Shown: positions 52,473 through 61,778 of the stretch, in pieces
Layout: each line of letters starts with the position of its first letter
Numbering within the stretch: the first letter of the stretch is position 1
From: Burkholderia sp. Ax-1724
GTDB lineage: Bacteria; Pseudomonadota; Gammaproteobacteria; Burkholderiales; Burkholderiaceae
Reading direction: 5' to 3'
NCBI RefSeq assembly: GCF_011752995.1
Contig: NZ_VWWL01000019.1
Location: 1 to 64,000 of the forward strand
DNA length: 64,000 nt
The notes under the pieces: generated by a model
The model's database searches: none
What the model was told of the DNA's origin: nothing
Seen by the model: the letters and a program-made list of their open reading frames with translations, nothing else
Translations under genes and position numbers: made by a program

Positions 52473-52677
52473 GGGACGACTCCTGCCTCGGTAAAGCCGG
52501 GCCGGCGCGAGCTTGCCGCCTGTCGACCCGTGCGCCAGGAGCGCGCGCGGGTTTGCCCGATGAACCGATTGTATCGATCGGATCATGTCCCAACCCTGAC
52601 CTGGACATGACATTCCCGTCAGGTTCGATGCGGCTTGACTGCCGCACCACTATTTTTGAGTCTATTATGGGTTTTAG

Positions 52678-52694
52678 CTAGGTATAAACCCTAG
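52678..52694. promoter_or_regulatory. Dyad CTAGG-TATAAAC-CCTAG between LysR and a small gene
   Basis: CTAGGTATAAACCCTAG, arms CTAGG/CCTAG around TATAAAC, ending 38 bases before the ATG at 52733. Nearly the same element is at 5139-5154. The LysR gene divergent from it could bind it. Confidence 0.5.
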
Positions 52695-52732
52695 TTAACT
52701 GGTAAAATGGCGGCCAAAAGGAAATTACCGCC

Positions 52733-52945
52733 ATGCCACATCGCTTTCATCTCCTAGAAAAAATCGCGTTTACGCTTGTCTGCTGGTCCGCTGCGGCCAG
52801 CTCGGCCTACATCGGTTACGAGCGTTGCCCGGACATCAAGGTCGCCCTGCACGCGGGGGAAAAGATCATCAATACAAGCGGCCAATATGCGTTCGCTTGC
52901 GCGGCACCGGCCGCCGACCTTTGCGCGCAATTGCCGGTCGACTGA
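52733..52945 (+). CDS. Small membrane or secreted protein, 70 aa
   Basis: AAGGAA ribosome site before ATG 52733. MPHRFHLLEKIAFTLVCWSA then ASSAYIGYERCPDIKVALHA: one N-terminal hydrophobic segment, followed by a short soluble part with three Cys (C32, C56, C63). May be a membrane anchor or an exported Cys protein. No family recognised. Same upstream dyad as the gene at 4969. Confidence 0.62.
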   Translation: MPHRFHLLEKIAFTLVCWSAAASSAYIGYERCPDIKVALHAGEKIINTSGQYAFACAAPAADLCAQLPVD

Positions 52946-53216
52946 TTTTCGCCGTTTCCGTTTTGTCGTATCCGACGCGCGATCCAGACTGGGTCGCGCG
53001 TTCGCTCGTTCAGTTCGCCTGGTCCGCTCGTAGATTGCGCGCGTTTTTGTAATTCTTGCGCGAATTCAATACGGCTTCACCGCATTTCCCTCCGCTTCGC
53101 TTCGGCGCAATTTCAACTGCGCGCGACCATCTCACGATCGCGCGCCGTGCCACAAGGCTACCCACCTTCGAGGGAGCCCGGCTGCGCAGTCCCCCTGCAT
53201 TCCCCCAAGCCGAAAC

Positions 53217-53834
53217 TCACGCCTCGCGCCCGAACACCACACGCGCGAAAAATCCCGCCAGCACCGTTTCGACCTTCTCCGTCGGCACATTCTGCGGATC
53301 GACCGAATAGAAGAAGTGCATACCGTCGCACAGGCCCATCAGGCCGATAGCCAGTTGCTCGGGCGGCATCAGCAGCGGCGTGCCGACCCGCACCGAAAAC
53401 TCGCGGATATACGCGGCTAGCTGTTCGAGCTTCTCGTGCATGAACGCGTTGAAACGCGGCCGGAAACGGCCGTCGCGCACCGCGAGCAGCTTCGCCTCGA
53501 CCCACAGCAGGAAGCATTTGTTCTCGCGATGCAGCGTGCTGTAGTAATGCAGCACGCGCGCTTCCATCTCCTCGCGCGACGCCGCGCTCTCGAAGATCGC
53601 GTGCAGCCCCGCCTGCATCGTTTCGTGATCGCGCCGCAGTAATTCGAGAAAGAGGTCGGTCTTGCTGCGGAAGTTCGAATAGAACGCGCCGCGCGTATAG
53701 CCCGCAGCCGCCGCAATGTCTTCGACGCTCGCCGCGACGAAACCTTTCTTCATAAAAGTCGTCTGCGCAGCATCGAGCAGACGCTCCCGCGTCTGGTCCT
53801 TGCTTTGCTCTCTTGTCAGTCGTTGCCGTTTCAT
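53217..53834 (-). CDS. TetR/AcrR family repressor of the RND efflux operon
   Basis: 205 aa. HTH TRERLLDAAQTTFMKKGFVA / ASVEDIAAAAGYTRGAFYSN (GAFYSNF is the recognition helix). Divergent from the efflux operon at 54053 with a 218-base gap that contains a 28-bp interrupted palindrome (53877-53904). The ligand-binding C-domain is of the AcrR type. It should repress the pump and let go on drug binding. Confidence 0.88.
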   Translation of the reverse strand: MKRQRLTREQSKDQTRERLLDAAQTTFMKKGFVAASVEDIAAAAGYTRGAFYSNFRSKTDLFLELLRRDHETMQAGLHAIFESAASREEMEARVLHYYSTLHRENKCFLLWVEAKLLAVRDGRFRPRFNAFMHEKLEQLAAYIREFSVRVGTPLLMPPEQLAIGLMGLCDGMHFFYSVDPQNVPTEKVETVLAGFFARVVFGREA

Positions 53835-53876
53835 GGGCGCAAGTCTAGCACCGAAAAGAATTCCGATTCACCTCGA

Positions 53877-53904
53877 CATTCAAATACAGCTGTGTATTAG
53901 AATG
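53877..53904. promoter_or_regulatory. Operator for the TetR repressor
   Basis: CATTC..AATACA-GCTG-TGTATT..GAATG: inner arms 53883-53888/53893-53898 and outer arms 53877-53881/53900-53904 share the same centre. Lies 43 bases upstream of the TetR ATG. Confidence 0.7.
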
Positions 53905-54052
53905 CAAGGCATCATTCAGAGTCGGTTCCGTATGCCATTTGCATGATCGGCGCACGGGTCCTCGCTGGCGGGCCGCCGCGGCTTGCCGTGTTCGTTCGCT
54001 GTCTCCAGTTGGGGTAATTGTGAAGCGTCCCGGTTCTCCCGCATCGTCTGCG

Positions 54053-55201
54053 ATGCGCCAGCAGTCTCCCCCGCCCATGCGTCATGGCCTCCTGCTCCGC
54101 ACGTGCGCCGTCGTGCTGGCAGGCGCGGCGCTCCTCGCGGCCTGCTCGAAGAAAGAAGCCGCGGCACCCGCGCCGCGTCCAGTGGTCGCGCTCGCCGTGC
54201 ATGCGGACGGCGAGGCGCTGCAGGCGGCGTCGCTGCCCGGCGAAGTGCAGGCGCGCTATTCGACGCCGCTGTCGTTTCGGGTCGGCGGCAAGATCATCGA
54301 GCGGCGCGTGCGGCTCGGCGATGTCGTGAAAAACGGCGAGGTCGTCGCCCTGCTCGATCCCGCCGATGCGCAGAAAAGCGCCGCCAGCGCGCAGGCGCAA
54401 CTCGACGCCGCGCAACACAATCTCGTCTATGCGCAACAGCAATTCGAGCGCGACAAGGCCCAAGCGAAAGAGAACCTGATCGCCCCGGCGCAACTGGAGC
54501 AGACCAGCAACGCCTACTCGTCCGCGCAGGCGCAACGCGATCAGGCGCAGCAGCAGTTGGCGCTCGCGAAGAACCAGTTGCAGTACACCACGCTCGTCGC
54601 CGGTCATGCGGGCGTCATCACGGCGGAACAGGCCGACACCGGCCAGAACGTATCGGCGGGCCAGGCCGTCTACAACCTCGCGTGGAGCGGCGACACCGAC
54701 GTGCTATGCGACGTGCCGGAAAGCGCGCTCGCCGCGTTCGCGGTCGGGCAAAGCGCGAGCGTTACGCTGGCCGCGCTGCCGGGCCGCCAGTTCAGTGCGC
54801 GCGTGCGCGAACTCTCGCCCGCCGCCGATCCGCAAAGCCGCACCTGGCGCGCAAGGCTCACGCTTGCCGATGCCGGCCCGGACGTGCGGCTCGGCATGAC
54901 CGCCGACGTTACGCCCGCCCTGCCGCTCGCCACGGCAGCCGCGCAGCACGGCCTCTTCTCGCTGCCCGTCACCGCGCTGTTTCACGACAGCCAGCAGCCG
55001 GCCGTCTGGGTCGTGCGCGCCGCGGACAACACGCTCGAACTGCGCCGCGTGACGATCGTGCGCTACAACGAGCGCACGATCGTCGTCAGCGAAGGGTTGA
55101 AGGACGGCGAAAGCGTCGTGCTGCAAGGCGTGCACACCGTGAGCGCGGGCGAGAAGGTCCGCACGATCGCGCCGCTGCATCCCGAGGACTTCGCTTCATG
55201 A
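54053..55201 (+). CDS. RND efflux periplasmic adaptor lipoprotein
   Basis: 382 aa from ATG 54053. Lipoprotein signal LAGAALLAACS (Cys31). The HlyD/AcrA-like order: half-hairpin lipoyl (VGGKIIERRVRLGDVVKNGE), a coiled coil with many Ala/Gln (about 95-165), the second lipoyl half (TTLVAGHAGVITAEQADTGQ), beta-barrel and membrane-proximal domain. Starts at 54020 (GTG) or 54077 (ATG) are also possible. Its stop overlaps the pump ATG (ATGA, 55198-55201). It links the inner-membrane pump to the outer-membrane channel. Confidence 0.9.
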   Translation: MRQQSPPPMRHGLLLRTCAVVLAGAALLAACSKKEAAAPAPRPVVALAVHADGEALQAASLPGEVQARYSTPLSFRVGGKIIERRVRLGDVVKNGEVVALLDPADAQKSAASAQAQLDAAQHNLVYAQQQFERDKAQAKENLIAPAQLEQTSNAYSSAQAQRDQAQQQLALAKNQLQYTTLVAGHAGVITAEQADTGQNVSAGQAVYNLAWSGDTDVLCDVPESALAAFAVGQSASVTLAALPGRQFSARVRELSPAADPQSRTWRARLTLADAGPDVRLGMTADVTPALPLATAAAQHGLFSLPVTALFHDSQQPAVWVVRAADNTLELRRVTIVRYNERTIVVSEGLKDGESVVLQGVHTVSAGEKVRTIAPLHPEDFAS

Positions 55202-58200
55202 GCACGCCGCATGAAGAGGGACGCTTCAACCTGTCCGCATGGGCGCTGCGCCACCAGGCGCTGGTCGTGTTCCTGATTGCGCTCGCCACCGCATTCGGCG
55301 TGCTCGCGTACACGCGCCTCGCGCAATCCGAAGACCCGCCCTTCACGTTCCGCGTGATGGTGATCCGCACCTTCTGGCCCGGCGCCACCGCGCGCCAGGT
55401 GCAGGAGCAGTTGACCGATCGCATCGGCCGCAAGCTGCAGGAAACGCCCTACATCGACTTCGTGCGCAGCTATTCGCGCCCGGGCGAATCGCTGATCTTC
55501 TTCTCGATGAAAGACTCGGCGCCGGTTAGTCAGGTACCCGAAACATGGTACCAGGTGCGCAAGAAAGTCGACGATATCGCGTCGACCTTGCCGCCCGGCA
55601 TTCAGGGACCGTTCTTCAACGACGAGTTCGGCGACGTCTACACGAACATCTACACGCTCGAAGGCGACGGCTTTTCCCCCGCGCAACTGCACGATTACGC
55701 GGACCAGTTGCGCACGGTGCTGCTGCGCGTGCCGGGCGTCGGCAAGGTCGATTATTTCGGCGACCCCGATCAGCACATCTACATCGAGATCGCCAACACG
55801 CAACTCACGCGTCTTGGCATTTCGCCGCAGCAACTCGGTCAGGCGATCAACGCGCAGAACACGATCGCGCCTGCGGGTACCTTGACCACCACCGACGACC
55901 GCGTATTCGTGCGCCCGAGCGGCCAGTTCAACGACGTCAACGCACTCGCCGACACGCTGATCCGCATCAACAACCGCACGTTCCGTCTCGGCGATATCGC
56001 CACGATCAAGCGCGGCTACGACGATCCCATCGTCACGCAGATGCGCTTCGGCGGCAAACCGGTGCTCGGCATCGGCGTGACGATGCAGCCGGGCGGCGAC
56101 GTGATCCGTCTCGGCCAGGCGCTCGACCGGCAGATGACGCAATTGCGCGCGGCGCTGCCCGCGGGCCTCAGGCTCGTCGAAGTGTCGAGCATGCCGCACG
56201 CGGTCGCGCGCTCGGTCGACGACTTCCTCGAAGCCGTCGCCGAGGCGGTCGCGATCGTGCTGATCGTGAGCCTCGTGTCGCTCGGCGTGCGCACCGGCAT
56301 GGTCGTCGTGATCTCGATTCCGGTCGTGCTCGCCGTCACCGCGCTGTGCATGTACCTGTTCGACATCGGCCTGCACAAGGTGTCGCTCGGCACGCTCGTG
56401 CTCGCGCTCGGGCTGCTCGTCGACGATGCGATCATCGCGGTCGAGATGATGTCGGTCAAGCTCGAACAAGGCTGGAACCGCGCGCGCGCCGCGGCCTTCG
56501 CCTACACGAGCACCGCGTTTCCGATGCTGACCGGCACGCTCGTGACCGTCTCCGGCTTCCTGCCGATCGCGCTCGCGAAATCGAGCACGGGCGAATACAC
56601 GCGCTCGATCTTCGAGGTCTCGGCGATCGCGCTGATCGCGTCGTGGCTCGCGGCGGTCGTGCTGATTCCGCTGCTCGGCTATCACATGCTGCCCGAGCGC
56701 AAGCGCCATGCGCACGAGCCCGACGATCACGAACACGACATCTACGACACGCGCTTCTATACGCGTCTGCGCGACTGGATCGGCTGGTGCATCGAGCGGC
56801 GCTTCGTCGTGCTCGCGATCACGGTGCTGCTGTTCGTGCTCGCGATGGCCGGCTTCTCGCTCGTGCCGCAGCAGTTCTTCCCGAGTTCGGACCGGCCGGA
56901 ATTGCTGATCGACGTGCGGCTGCCCGAAGGCGCGTCGTTCGACGCGACGCTGCGCCAGGCCGAGCGCCTGGAAAAAACGCTCGCAGGCCGCCCCGAGATC
57001 GACCACACGGTCAGCTTCGTCGGCACTGGCGCGCCGCGTTTCTATCTGCCGCTCGATCAGCAATTGCAGCAGCCCAATTTCGCGCAGTTCGTGGTCACGG
57101 CGAAGTCGGTCAAGGATCGCGAGAAGCTCGCGCAGTGGCTCGAACCGCAATTGCGCGACCACTTCCCGGCGATCCGCACGCGCCTGTCGCGCCTCGAAAA
57201 CGGACCGCCGGTCGGCTATCCGGTGCAGTTCCGCGTGAGCGGCGACGACATCGCGACCGTGCGCTCAATCGCCGAGCGCGTCGCCGCGGCGATGCGCGCG
57301 AACAACGGCACCCGCAACGTGCAGTTCGACTGGGACGAACCGGCCGAGCGCTCGGCGCACTTCGAGATCGACCAGAAACGCGCGCGCGAACTGGGTGTGA
57401 CGTCCGAAGACATTTCGAGCTTCCTTGCGATGACGCTCTCGGGCTACACGGTCACGCAGTATCGCGAACGCGACAAGCTGATCAGCGTCGATCTGCGCGC
57501 GCCGCGCGCCGAGCGCGTCGACCCGTCGCAACTGACCGCGCTCGCGATGCCGACGCCGAACGGCCCGGTGCCGCTCGGCACGCTTGGGACGCTGCGCAAC
57601 GACCTCGAATACGGCGTGATCTGGGAACGCGACCGCCAGCCGACCATCACCGTGCAATCCGACGTCGCGGCCGGTGCGCAAGGCATCGACGTCACGCACG
57701 CGGTGGACCGCGCGCTCGCACCGATCCGCGCGACGCTGCCGGTCGGCTACCGCATCGAGATCGGCGGCTCGGTCGAGGAAAGCGCGAAGGGACAAACCTC
57801 GATCAACGCGCAGATTCCGATCATGGTGATCGCGGTGCTGACGCTGCTGATGATCCAGCTGCAAAGCTTCGCGCGCGTGCTGATGGTCGTGCTGACCGCG
57901 CCGCTCGGGCTGATCGGCGTCGTGCTCACCTTGCTGCTGTTCGGCCAGCCGTTCGGCTTCGTCGCGATGCTCGGCGTGATTGCGATGTTCGGCATCATCA
58001 TGCGCAACTCGGTGATTCTCGTCGATCAGATCGAACAGGACATCGCCGCGGGACACAAGCGTTTCGATGCGATCGTCGGCGCGACCGTGCGGCGCTTCCG
58101 GCCGATCACGCTGACCGCCGCGGCGGCCGTGCTCGCGCTGATCCCGCTCCTGCGCTCGAACTTCTTCGGGCCGATGGCGACCGCGCTGATGGGCGGCATC

Positions 58201-58326
58201 ACGAGCGCGACGATCCTCACGCTGTTCTATCTGCCCGCGCTGTATGCCGCGTCGTTCCGCGTGCGGACCGACGAGCGCGAGCCGCCGACGCCCGCCGGCT
58301 CCGGCGGCGCGCATACCGGAAACTGA
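55198..58326 (+). CDS. RND multidrug efflux permease (HAE1-like)
   Basis: 1042 aa from ATG 55198. Hydrophobic first helix (QALVVFLIALATAFGVLAYT), the large periplasmic porter domains, LGTLVLALGLLVDDAIIAVE in the fourth membrane helix (proton-relay Asp pair), a second big loop, and the closing helix block FVAMLGVIAMFGIIMRNSVI. Twelve membrane helices are expected. The frame before 55198 is open and merges with the adaptor's other frame, which makes long spurious calls. Substrate unknown. Confidence 0.94.
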   Translation: MSTPHEEGRFNLSAWALRHQALVVFLIALATAFGVLAYTRLAQSEDPPFTFRVMVIRTFWPGATARQVQEQLTDRIGRKLQETPYIDFVRSYSRPGESLIFFSMKDSAPVSQVPETWYQVRKKVDDIASTLPPGIQGPFFNDEFGDVYTNIYTLEGDGFSPAQLHDYADQLRTVLLRVPGVGKVDYFGDPDQHIYIEIANTQLTRLGISPQQLGQAINAQNTIAPAGTLTTTDDRVFVRPSGQFNDVNALADTLIRINNRTFRLGDIATIKRGYDDPIVTQMRFGGKPVLGIGVTMQPGGDVIRLGQALDRQMTQLRAALPAGLRLVEVSSMPHAVARSVDDFLEAVAEAVAIVLIVSLVSLGVRTGMVVVISIPVVLAVTALCMYLFDIGLHKVSLGTLVLALGLLVDDAIIAVEMMSVKLEQGWNRARAAAFAYTSTAFPMLTGTLVTVSGFLPIALAKSSTGEYTRSIFEVSAIALIASWLAAVVLIPLLGYHMLPERKRHAHEPDDHEHDIYDTRFYTRLRDWIGWCIERRFVVLAITVLLFVLAMAGFSLVPQQFFPSSDRPELLIDVRLPEGASFDATLRQAERLEKTLAGRPEIDHTVSFVGTGAPRFYLPLDQQLQQPNFAQFVVTAKSVKDREKLAQWLEPQLRDHFPAIRTRLSRLENGPPVGYPVQFRVSGDDIATVRSIAERVAAAMRANNGTRNVQFDWDEPAERSAHFEIDQKRARELGVTSEDISSFLAMTLSGYTVTQYRERDKLISVDLRAPRAERVDPSQLTALAMPTPNGPVPLGTLGTLRNDLEYGVIWERDRQPTITVQSDVAAGAQGIDVTHAVDRALAPIRATLPVGYRIEIGGSVEESAKGQTSINAQIPIMVIAVLTLLMIQLQSFARVLMVVLTAPLGLIGVVLTLLLFGQPFGFVAMLGVIAMFGIIMRNSVILVDQIEQDIAAGHKRFDAIVGATVRRFRPITLTAAAAVLALIPLLRSNFFGPMATALMGGITSATILTLFYLPALYAASFRVRTDEREPPTPAGSGGAHTGN

Positions 58327-58328
58327 GC

Positions 58329-59903
58329 ATGAGCACCCGCATGGCGACTCCCGCACTCCCTCGCCGCCCGCGCTTCGATGCGCGGGCCCGCATCCCGCGC
58401 ATCCCGCTCGCCGCGAGCATCGCAAGCGTCACCTGCCTGCTCGCCGCCTGCGCGTTCGGACCGAGCGGCGAGCCGCCCGCGATGCCGCAGCCCGCGCACT
58501 ACGGCGCCGAAGCATTGCCGACGCAAACCGTGCCCGCGCAAGGCGTCGCGCAGCAGTTCGTGAGCGGCGCGCAGCCGGTGCCCGAGTGGTGGAAGCTATA
58601 CCGCTCGGATGCGCTGAACGCGCTCGTCGACGAAGGCCTGCGCAACAGTCCGACGCTCGCGGCCACCGACCGCAGTCTCGCCGCCGCGCGCGAGCAGTTG
58701 CGCGCGCAGGTCGGCAGTTCGCTGCTGCCGACCATCGACGCGGGCGGCCAGGCGATGCGCAATCGCGCGCTCGCGATTCCCGAAGCCGGGCCGAACACGT
58801 TTCTGTACAACGTGTTCGTCGGCCAGTTGCAGGCGCATTACACCTTCGACCTGTTCGGCGCCGCGCGCCTCGCGAACGCGGCACTTGCCGCGCGCGTGAA
58901 CGTGCAGGTCTATCAGTTCGATGCCGCACGCCGCGCGCTGGCCGCGAACATCGTGAGCGCAGCGCTCACGAGTGCCGCGTTGCACGCGCAGATCGACACG
59001 ACCGAACGGCTCGTGAGCCTCGCCAACGATCAGGCGCGCGACACCGCGCGGCGCTATGAACTCGGCGCGGTATCGCATGCCGATCTGCTGAACGCGCAGC
59101 AGAGCGCGGCCAGCGTGTCGGCGAGTCTGCCGGCGCTGAAGCAGCAATGGCTGACGACGCGCCACGCGCTCGCGGTGCTGCTCGGCCGCACGCCGGACAC
59201 CGCGCCCGCCGATCTCGATCTCGCGCAGTTGCATCTGCCCGAGCAGGTGCCGGTCGTGGTGCCCTCGGAACTGCTGCGTTCGCGGCCCGATATTCAGGCC
59301 GCCGACGCCGCGCTGAAGGCCGCGGCGGTCGACGTCGGCGTGGCGACCGCGCAGATGTTCCCGAGCCTGTCGCTGTCGGCGTCGATGGGACAAGGCGGCT
59401 TTAGCTGGCCGGTCGCGCTGTCGGGCGCGGGCGCGATCTGGAGCCTCGGCGCGTCGCTGTCGCAGCCGCTGTTTCATGGCGGTGCGCTCTTCGCGCAGCG
59501 CCGCGCGGCCCAGGACACCTACGAGGCCACGGTCTCGCAGTACAAGCAGACCGTGCTCGCCGCGTTCCAGAACGTCGCCGATACGCTCGCCGCACTCGAT
59601 CACGACGCGCAATCGCTCGATGCGGCCAACGTCGCCGCGCGCTCGGCACAGGGCGTGTTCAACGAGACGTCGGCGCGCTACCGGCTCGGCGCGCTGCCCG
59701 TTGCATCGACGCGCTCGAGCGAACAACAGTGGCGCAATGCGCAGCTCGACGAGATCCGCTATACGAGCGCGCGGCTGACCGACACGGCGGCGCTGTTTCA
59801 GGCGATGGGTAATCCGCCGGTGAGTGAGGTGGGAGCGTCGTTGCCTGCGGCTGCGGCTGCGGCGGCGTCGGATACGGCGACAAATGCCAACGTGCCGAAC
59901 TAA
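58329..59903 (+). CDS. RND outer-membrane channel lipoprotein (NodT/OprM family)
   Basis: 524 aa from ATG 58329, two bases after the pump stop. Lipobox ASVTCLLAACAF (Cys41). Two OEP repeats: VPEWWKLYRSDALNALVDEG, NSPTLAATDRSLAAAREQLR, FDLFGAARLANAALAARVNV, then LRSRPDIQAADAALKAAAVD and GASLSQPLFHGGALFAQRRA, as in OprM. ATG 58341 is a second possible start. Third gene of the pump operon; completes a full tripartite system. Confidence 0.93.
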   Translation: MSTRMATPALPRRPRFDARARIPRIPLAASIASVTCLLAACAFGPSGEPPAMPQPAHYGAEALPTQTVPAQGVAQQFVSGAQPVPEWWKLYRSDALNALVDEGLRNSPTLAATDRSLAAAREQLRAQVGSSLLPTIDAGGQAMRNRALAIPEAGPNTFLYNVFVGQLQAHYTFDLFGAARLANAALAARVNVQVYQFDAARRALAANIVSAALTSAALHAQIDTTERLVSLANDQARDTARRYELGAVSHADLLNAQQSAASVSASLPALKQQWLTTRHALAVLLGRTPDTAPADLDLAQLHLPEQVPVVVPSELLRSRPDIQAADAALKAAAVDVGVATAQMFPSLSLSASMGQGGFSWPVALSGAGAIWSLGASLSQPLFHGGALFAQRRAAQDTYEATVSQYKQTVLAAFQNVADTLAALDHDAQSLDAANVAARSAQGVFNETSARYRLGALPVASTRSSEQQWRNAQLDEIRYTSARLTDTAALFQAMGNPPVSEVGASLPAAAAAAASDTATNANVPN

Positions 59904-60428
59904 ACATGGGATTCCGTAGGGAGCATGGCGTACTTATCCCCAGTTTATGTTGAAGAGCCTGTTGAAAACTCTCTGACAAGCGCACTAACGCATTGAACGA
60001 ACGGGGATTTGTCCGGGCGGCGCGAAATGAGCCTGTCGATCTGATTCTCTGACGGGCAAGTATTGGTGCCGCTGTCGCTCAACGGCGAGGCTTCGGGGTT
60101 TTACTTCCGGTCATGCCCGATCGTCGGTCGCCCGATGTCCCATGGAAATAGACCTACGGCCTGGTAAGGGCCCGGATCAATTCCTGGCTGCGAACCAAGC
60201 AATACATCGACCAGGACGATAACAGTCTCCCACAATGTTGCACGCTATCGTCAATTGCCACGAAGTGCGCTCCCGAGGCTGCCAGAGATGTACTTCAGCA
60301 TTTGCAGCGGTTTCGGGGCCTCATTCTTTTGTCATACGCGATTCGACGCCATGATACGTTTGCCCGCTGATCTGACTTGGGTATGGACGGCGTTCCGACT
60401 CAACAACCAATGCGGGGGATTCCAGGTC
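59904..60428. other. Intergenic region with possible gene debris
   Basis: 520 bases of lower GC than the pump operon. One frame reads INSWLRTKQYIDQDDNSLPQ then CAPEAARDVLQHLQRFRGLI without a start and with stops upstream; it may be a remnant of a lost gene. GAGCCTGTTGAAAACTCTC (near 59955) has the flavour of an insertion-sequence end, but no partner end or transposase is seen. Confidence 0.35.
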
Positions 60429-60692
60429 ATGCCCACACCACACTCTTTCGTCGTCTCATTCAACGAGGAACTTCAGCAATTCGAAATGTGCTCGCTCAAA
60501 GACTCAGACCTCACGCCGCTGCGTGAGAACGCCGTCGTCGCTCCGTGGCGTCTTGATGCCATTCCAGGCGGTGAGCTGACCGAGAACGTCGCCAATCGCC
60601 TCGGGGCATGTGCTCTCGGCATCCTCTCGATCTACCACCCCGGGCTTAAAGAGCGCCTGCGCGTGAAGCCGGATCAATTCCCGCTGCCGTGA
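60429..60692 (+). CDS. Small paralog array, member A (87 aa)
   Basis: Starts MPTPHSFVVSFNEELQQFEM; later APWRLDAIPGGELTENVANR and LGACALGILSIYHPGLKERL, ending VKPDQFPLP. By a hand alignment 62 of 87 positions match member E (61779), and the last 36 bases of the two genes are almost identical. ATG 60429 is chosen because it lines up with member E; the open frame extends to 60255 without a match. Soluble, no signal peptide, no known domain. Two strands and a helix-rich C-terminus seem likely. Function unknown. Confidence 0.7.
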   Translation: MPTPHSFVVSFNEELQQFEMCSLKDSDLTPLRENAVVAPWRLDAIPGGELTENVANRLGACALGILSIYHPGLKERLRVKPDQFPLP

Positions 60693-60723
60693 CGGCTGGT
60701 CAGTTTGAGAGGACGGGATTGAG

Positions 60724-61020
60724 ATGGAAAAAAGGCCACCGCGATGCGTCGTCATCGCTTACGACGAAGATCAACAGGCACTGAAAATTTGCACGCTGTA
60801 TCGGGACTCGCTTGCCAGACGGATGGATTCCGCCCTGATTGTTCCATGGCTTCTTGAAGATGTTGACTTCAAACTTGATGATGAATCGGCCCGAACCATC
60901 GGAGGCGTTATCTTCGGCCTTCTGGCCGTGCATCAACCGGAATTGAAGCAATACATCAGCGTCACCCCTCATCCGAACTCAATCGGGCATCCCGAGCCGC
61001 CTCAGTGCGACGAAAAGTAA
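60724..61020 (+). CDS. Small paralog array, member B (98 aa)
   Basis: MEKRPPRCVVIAYDEDQQAL then KICTLYRDSLARRMDSALIV and LDDESARTIGGVIFGLLAVH, ending HPEPPQCDEK. Shares the plan V(V/I)xYDEExQxLxIxT...DDExARxxGxxxLxLLaxxxPxLKxxIxV with members C and D. GAGG ribosome site before ATG 60724; 31 bases after member A. Unknown family. Confidence 0.7.
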   Translation: MEKRPPRCVVIAYDEDQQALKICTLYRDSLARRMDSALIVPWLLEDVDFKLDDESARTIGGVIFGLLAVHQPELKQYISVTPHPNSIGHPEPPQCDEK

Positions 61021-61150
61021 CCGGAACGGGCGCATGCGTAATAGCAGAGAACATGTATCGATACTCCTGGGCTTATGTACTGTGCCCACAACATACATTT
61101 CAGAGCTAGCCTCGACATGAAAATGGGCCGGATCAATGTAGAAACTATTA

Positions 61151-61423
61151 ATGGCAAGCCACCCAAACAAGCGATGTGTCGTCGTCATGTGGTCCGAAGA
61201 AAAGCAGGCGCTCATCTCGTATACCTTGGACGTTGAAAAGATACTGGCCGTGACTCAACGTCTCTTTCCTATGGAATTGCCTCTCGCCAACTACGGTTAC
61301 TCACTGGACGACGAGTTCGCACGACGATTCGGCGGTGCAACGCTAAATCTGTTAGCGCTGTCCAATCCCGATTTGAAACCACATATCAAAGTTACTCCGG
61401 CGCCAACCACGACTGATGAATAA
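61151..61423 (+). CDS. Small paralog array, member C (90 aa)
   Basis: MASHPNKRCVVVMWSEEKQA then LISYTLDVEKILAVTQRLFP and LDDEFARRFGGATLNLLALS, ending VTPAPTTTDE. Same plan as B, diverged. A 130-base gap lies before it, with a weak ribosome site, so it may have its own promoter. Soluble; unknown function. Confidence 0.65.
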   Translation: MASHPNKRCVVVMWSEEKQALISYTLDVEKILAVTQRLFPMELPLANYGYSLDDEFARRFGGATLNLLALSNPDLKPHIKVTPAPTTTDE

Positions 61424-61467
61424 GCAGCGCGCGTTTTCCAATTACCAGAGTTGCAGAGGATACTGAC

Positions 61468-61776
61468 ATGCCTAAGCCTCCCCGCGCGACAATCGTTTTC
61501 TACGACGAAGAAACACGGCAATTGAGGATATGCACCGTTTTTAGGCGCGAAGTGCAGTCAGTCATTGATCGCGAATTGGCCCGTAGCGGCGGGATGACGA
61601 TTCCCCCCGATGCACAGGAGCATAGTTCGCAGCCGATCGATGATGAAGATGCCCGCAAACTAGGTGCACTGGCGATACTGATGCAGGCGGGCGTACACGA
61701 CGATCTTCGTAAGCGCCTTCAGATCACAACTGCGGAGCCGATCAACTGGACGCCAACGCAACCAGCCACGGAGTAA
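61468..61776 (+). CDS. Small paralog array, member D (102 aa)
   Basis: MPKPPRATIVFYDEETRQLR then ICTVFRREVQSVIDRELARS and PIDDEDARKLGALAILMQAG, ending INWTPTQPATE. GAGGAT ribosome site; its stop is two bases before the ATG of member E. Longest member, with a 10-residue insert (GGMTIPPDAQEHSSQ). Unknown family. Confidence 0.68.
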   Translation: MPKPPRATIVFYDEETRQLRICTVFRREVQSVIDRELARSGGMTIPPDAQEHSSQPIDDEDARKLGALAILMQAGVHDDLRKRLQITTAEPINWTPTQPATE

Positions 61777-61778
61777 TT

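Noticed and set aside
55063..57162. 699-aa minus-strand frame inside the RND pump
   Set aside because: Shadow of the RND gene; Arg/Asp/His-rich, no domain.
53983..58326. 1447-aa frame joining adaptor and pump regions
   Set aside because: The first 405 codons are a shifted reading of the adaptor gene; only the part from 55198 is the real RND pump.
55545..58328. Upstream part of a 1452-aa frame that ends in the outer-membrane channel
   Set aside because: It is a shifted reading of the pump; the channel gene starts at 58329 with its lipoprotein signal.
59955..59990. Insertion-sequence end
   Set aside because: Only a resemblance to one end; no matching opposite end, target duplication or transposase was found.
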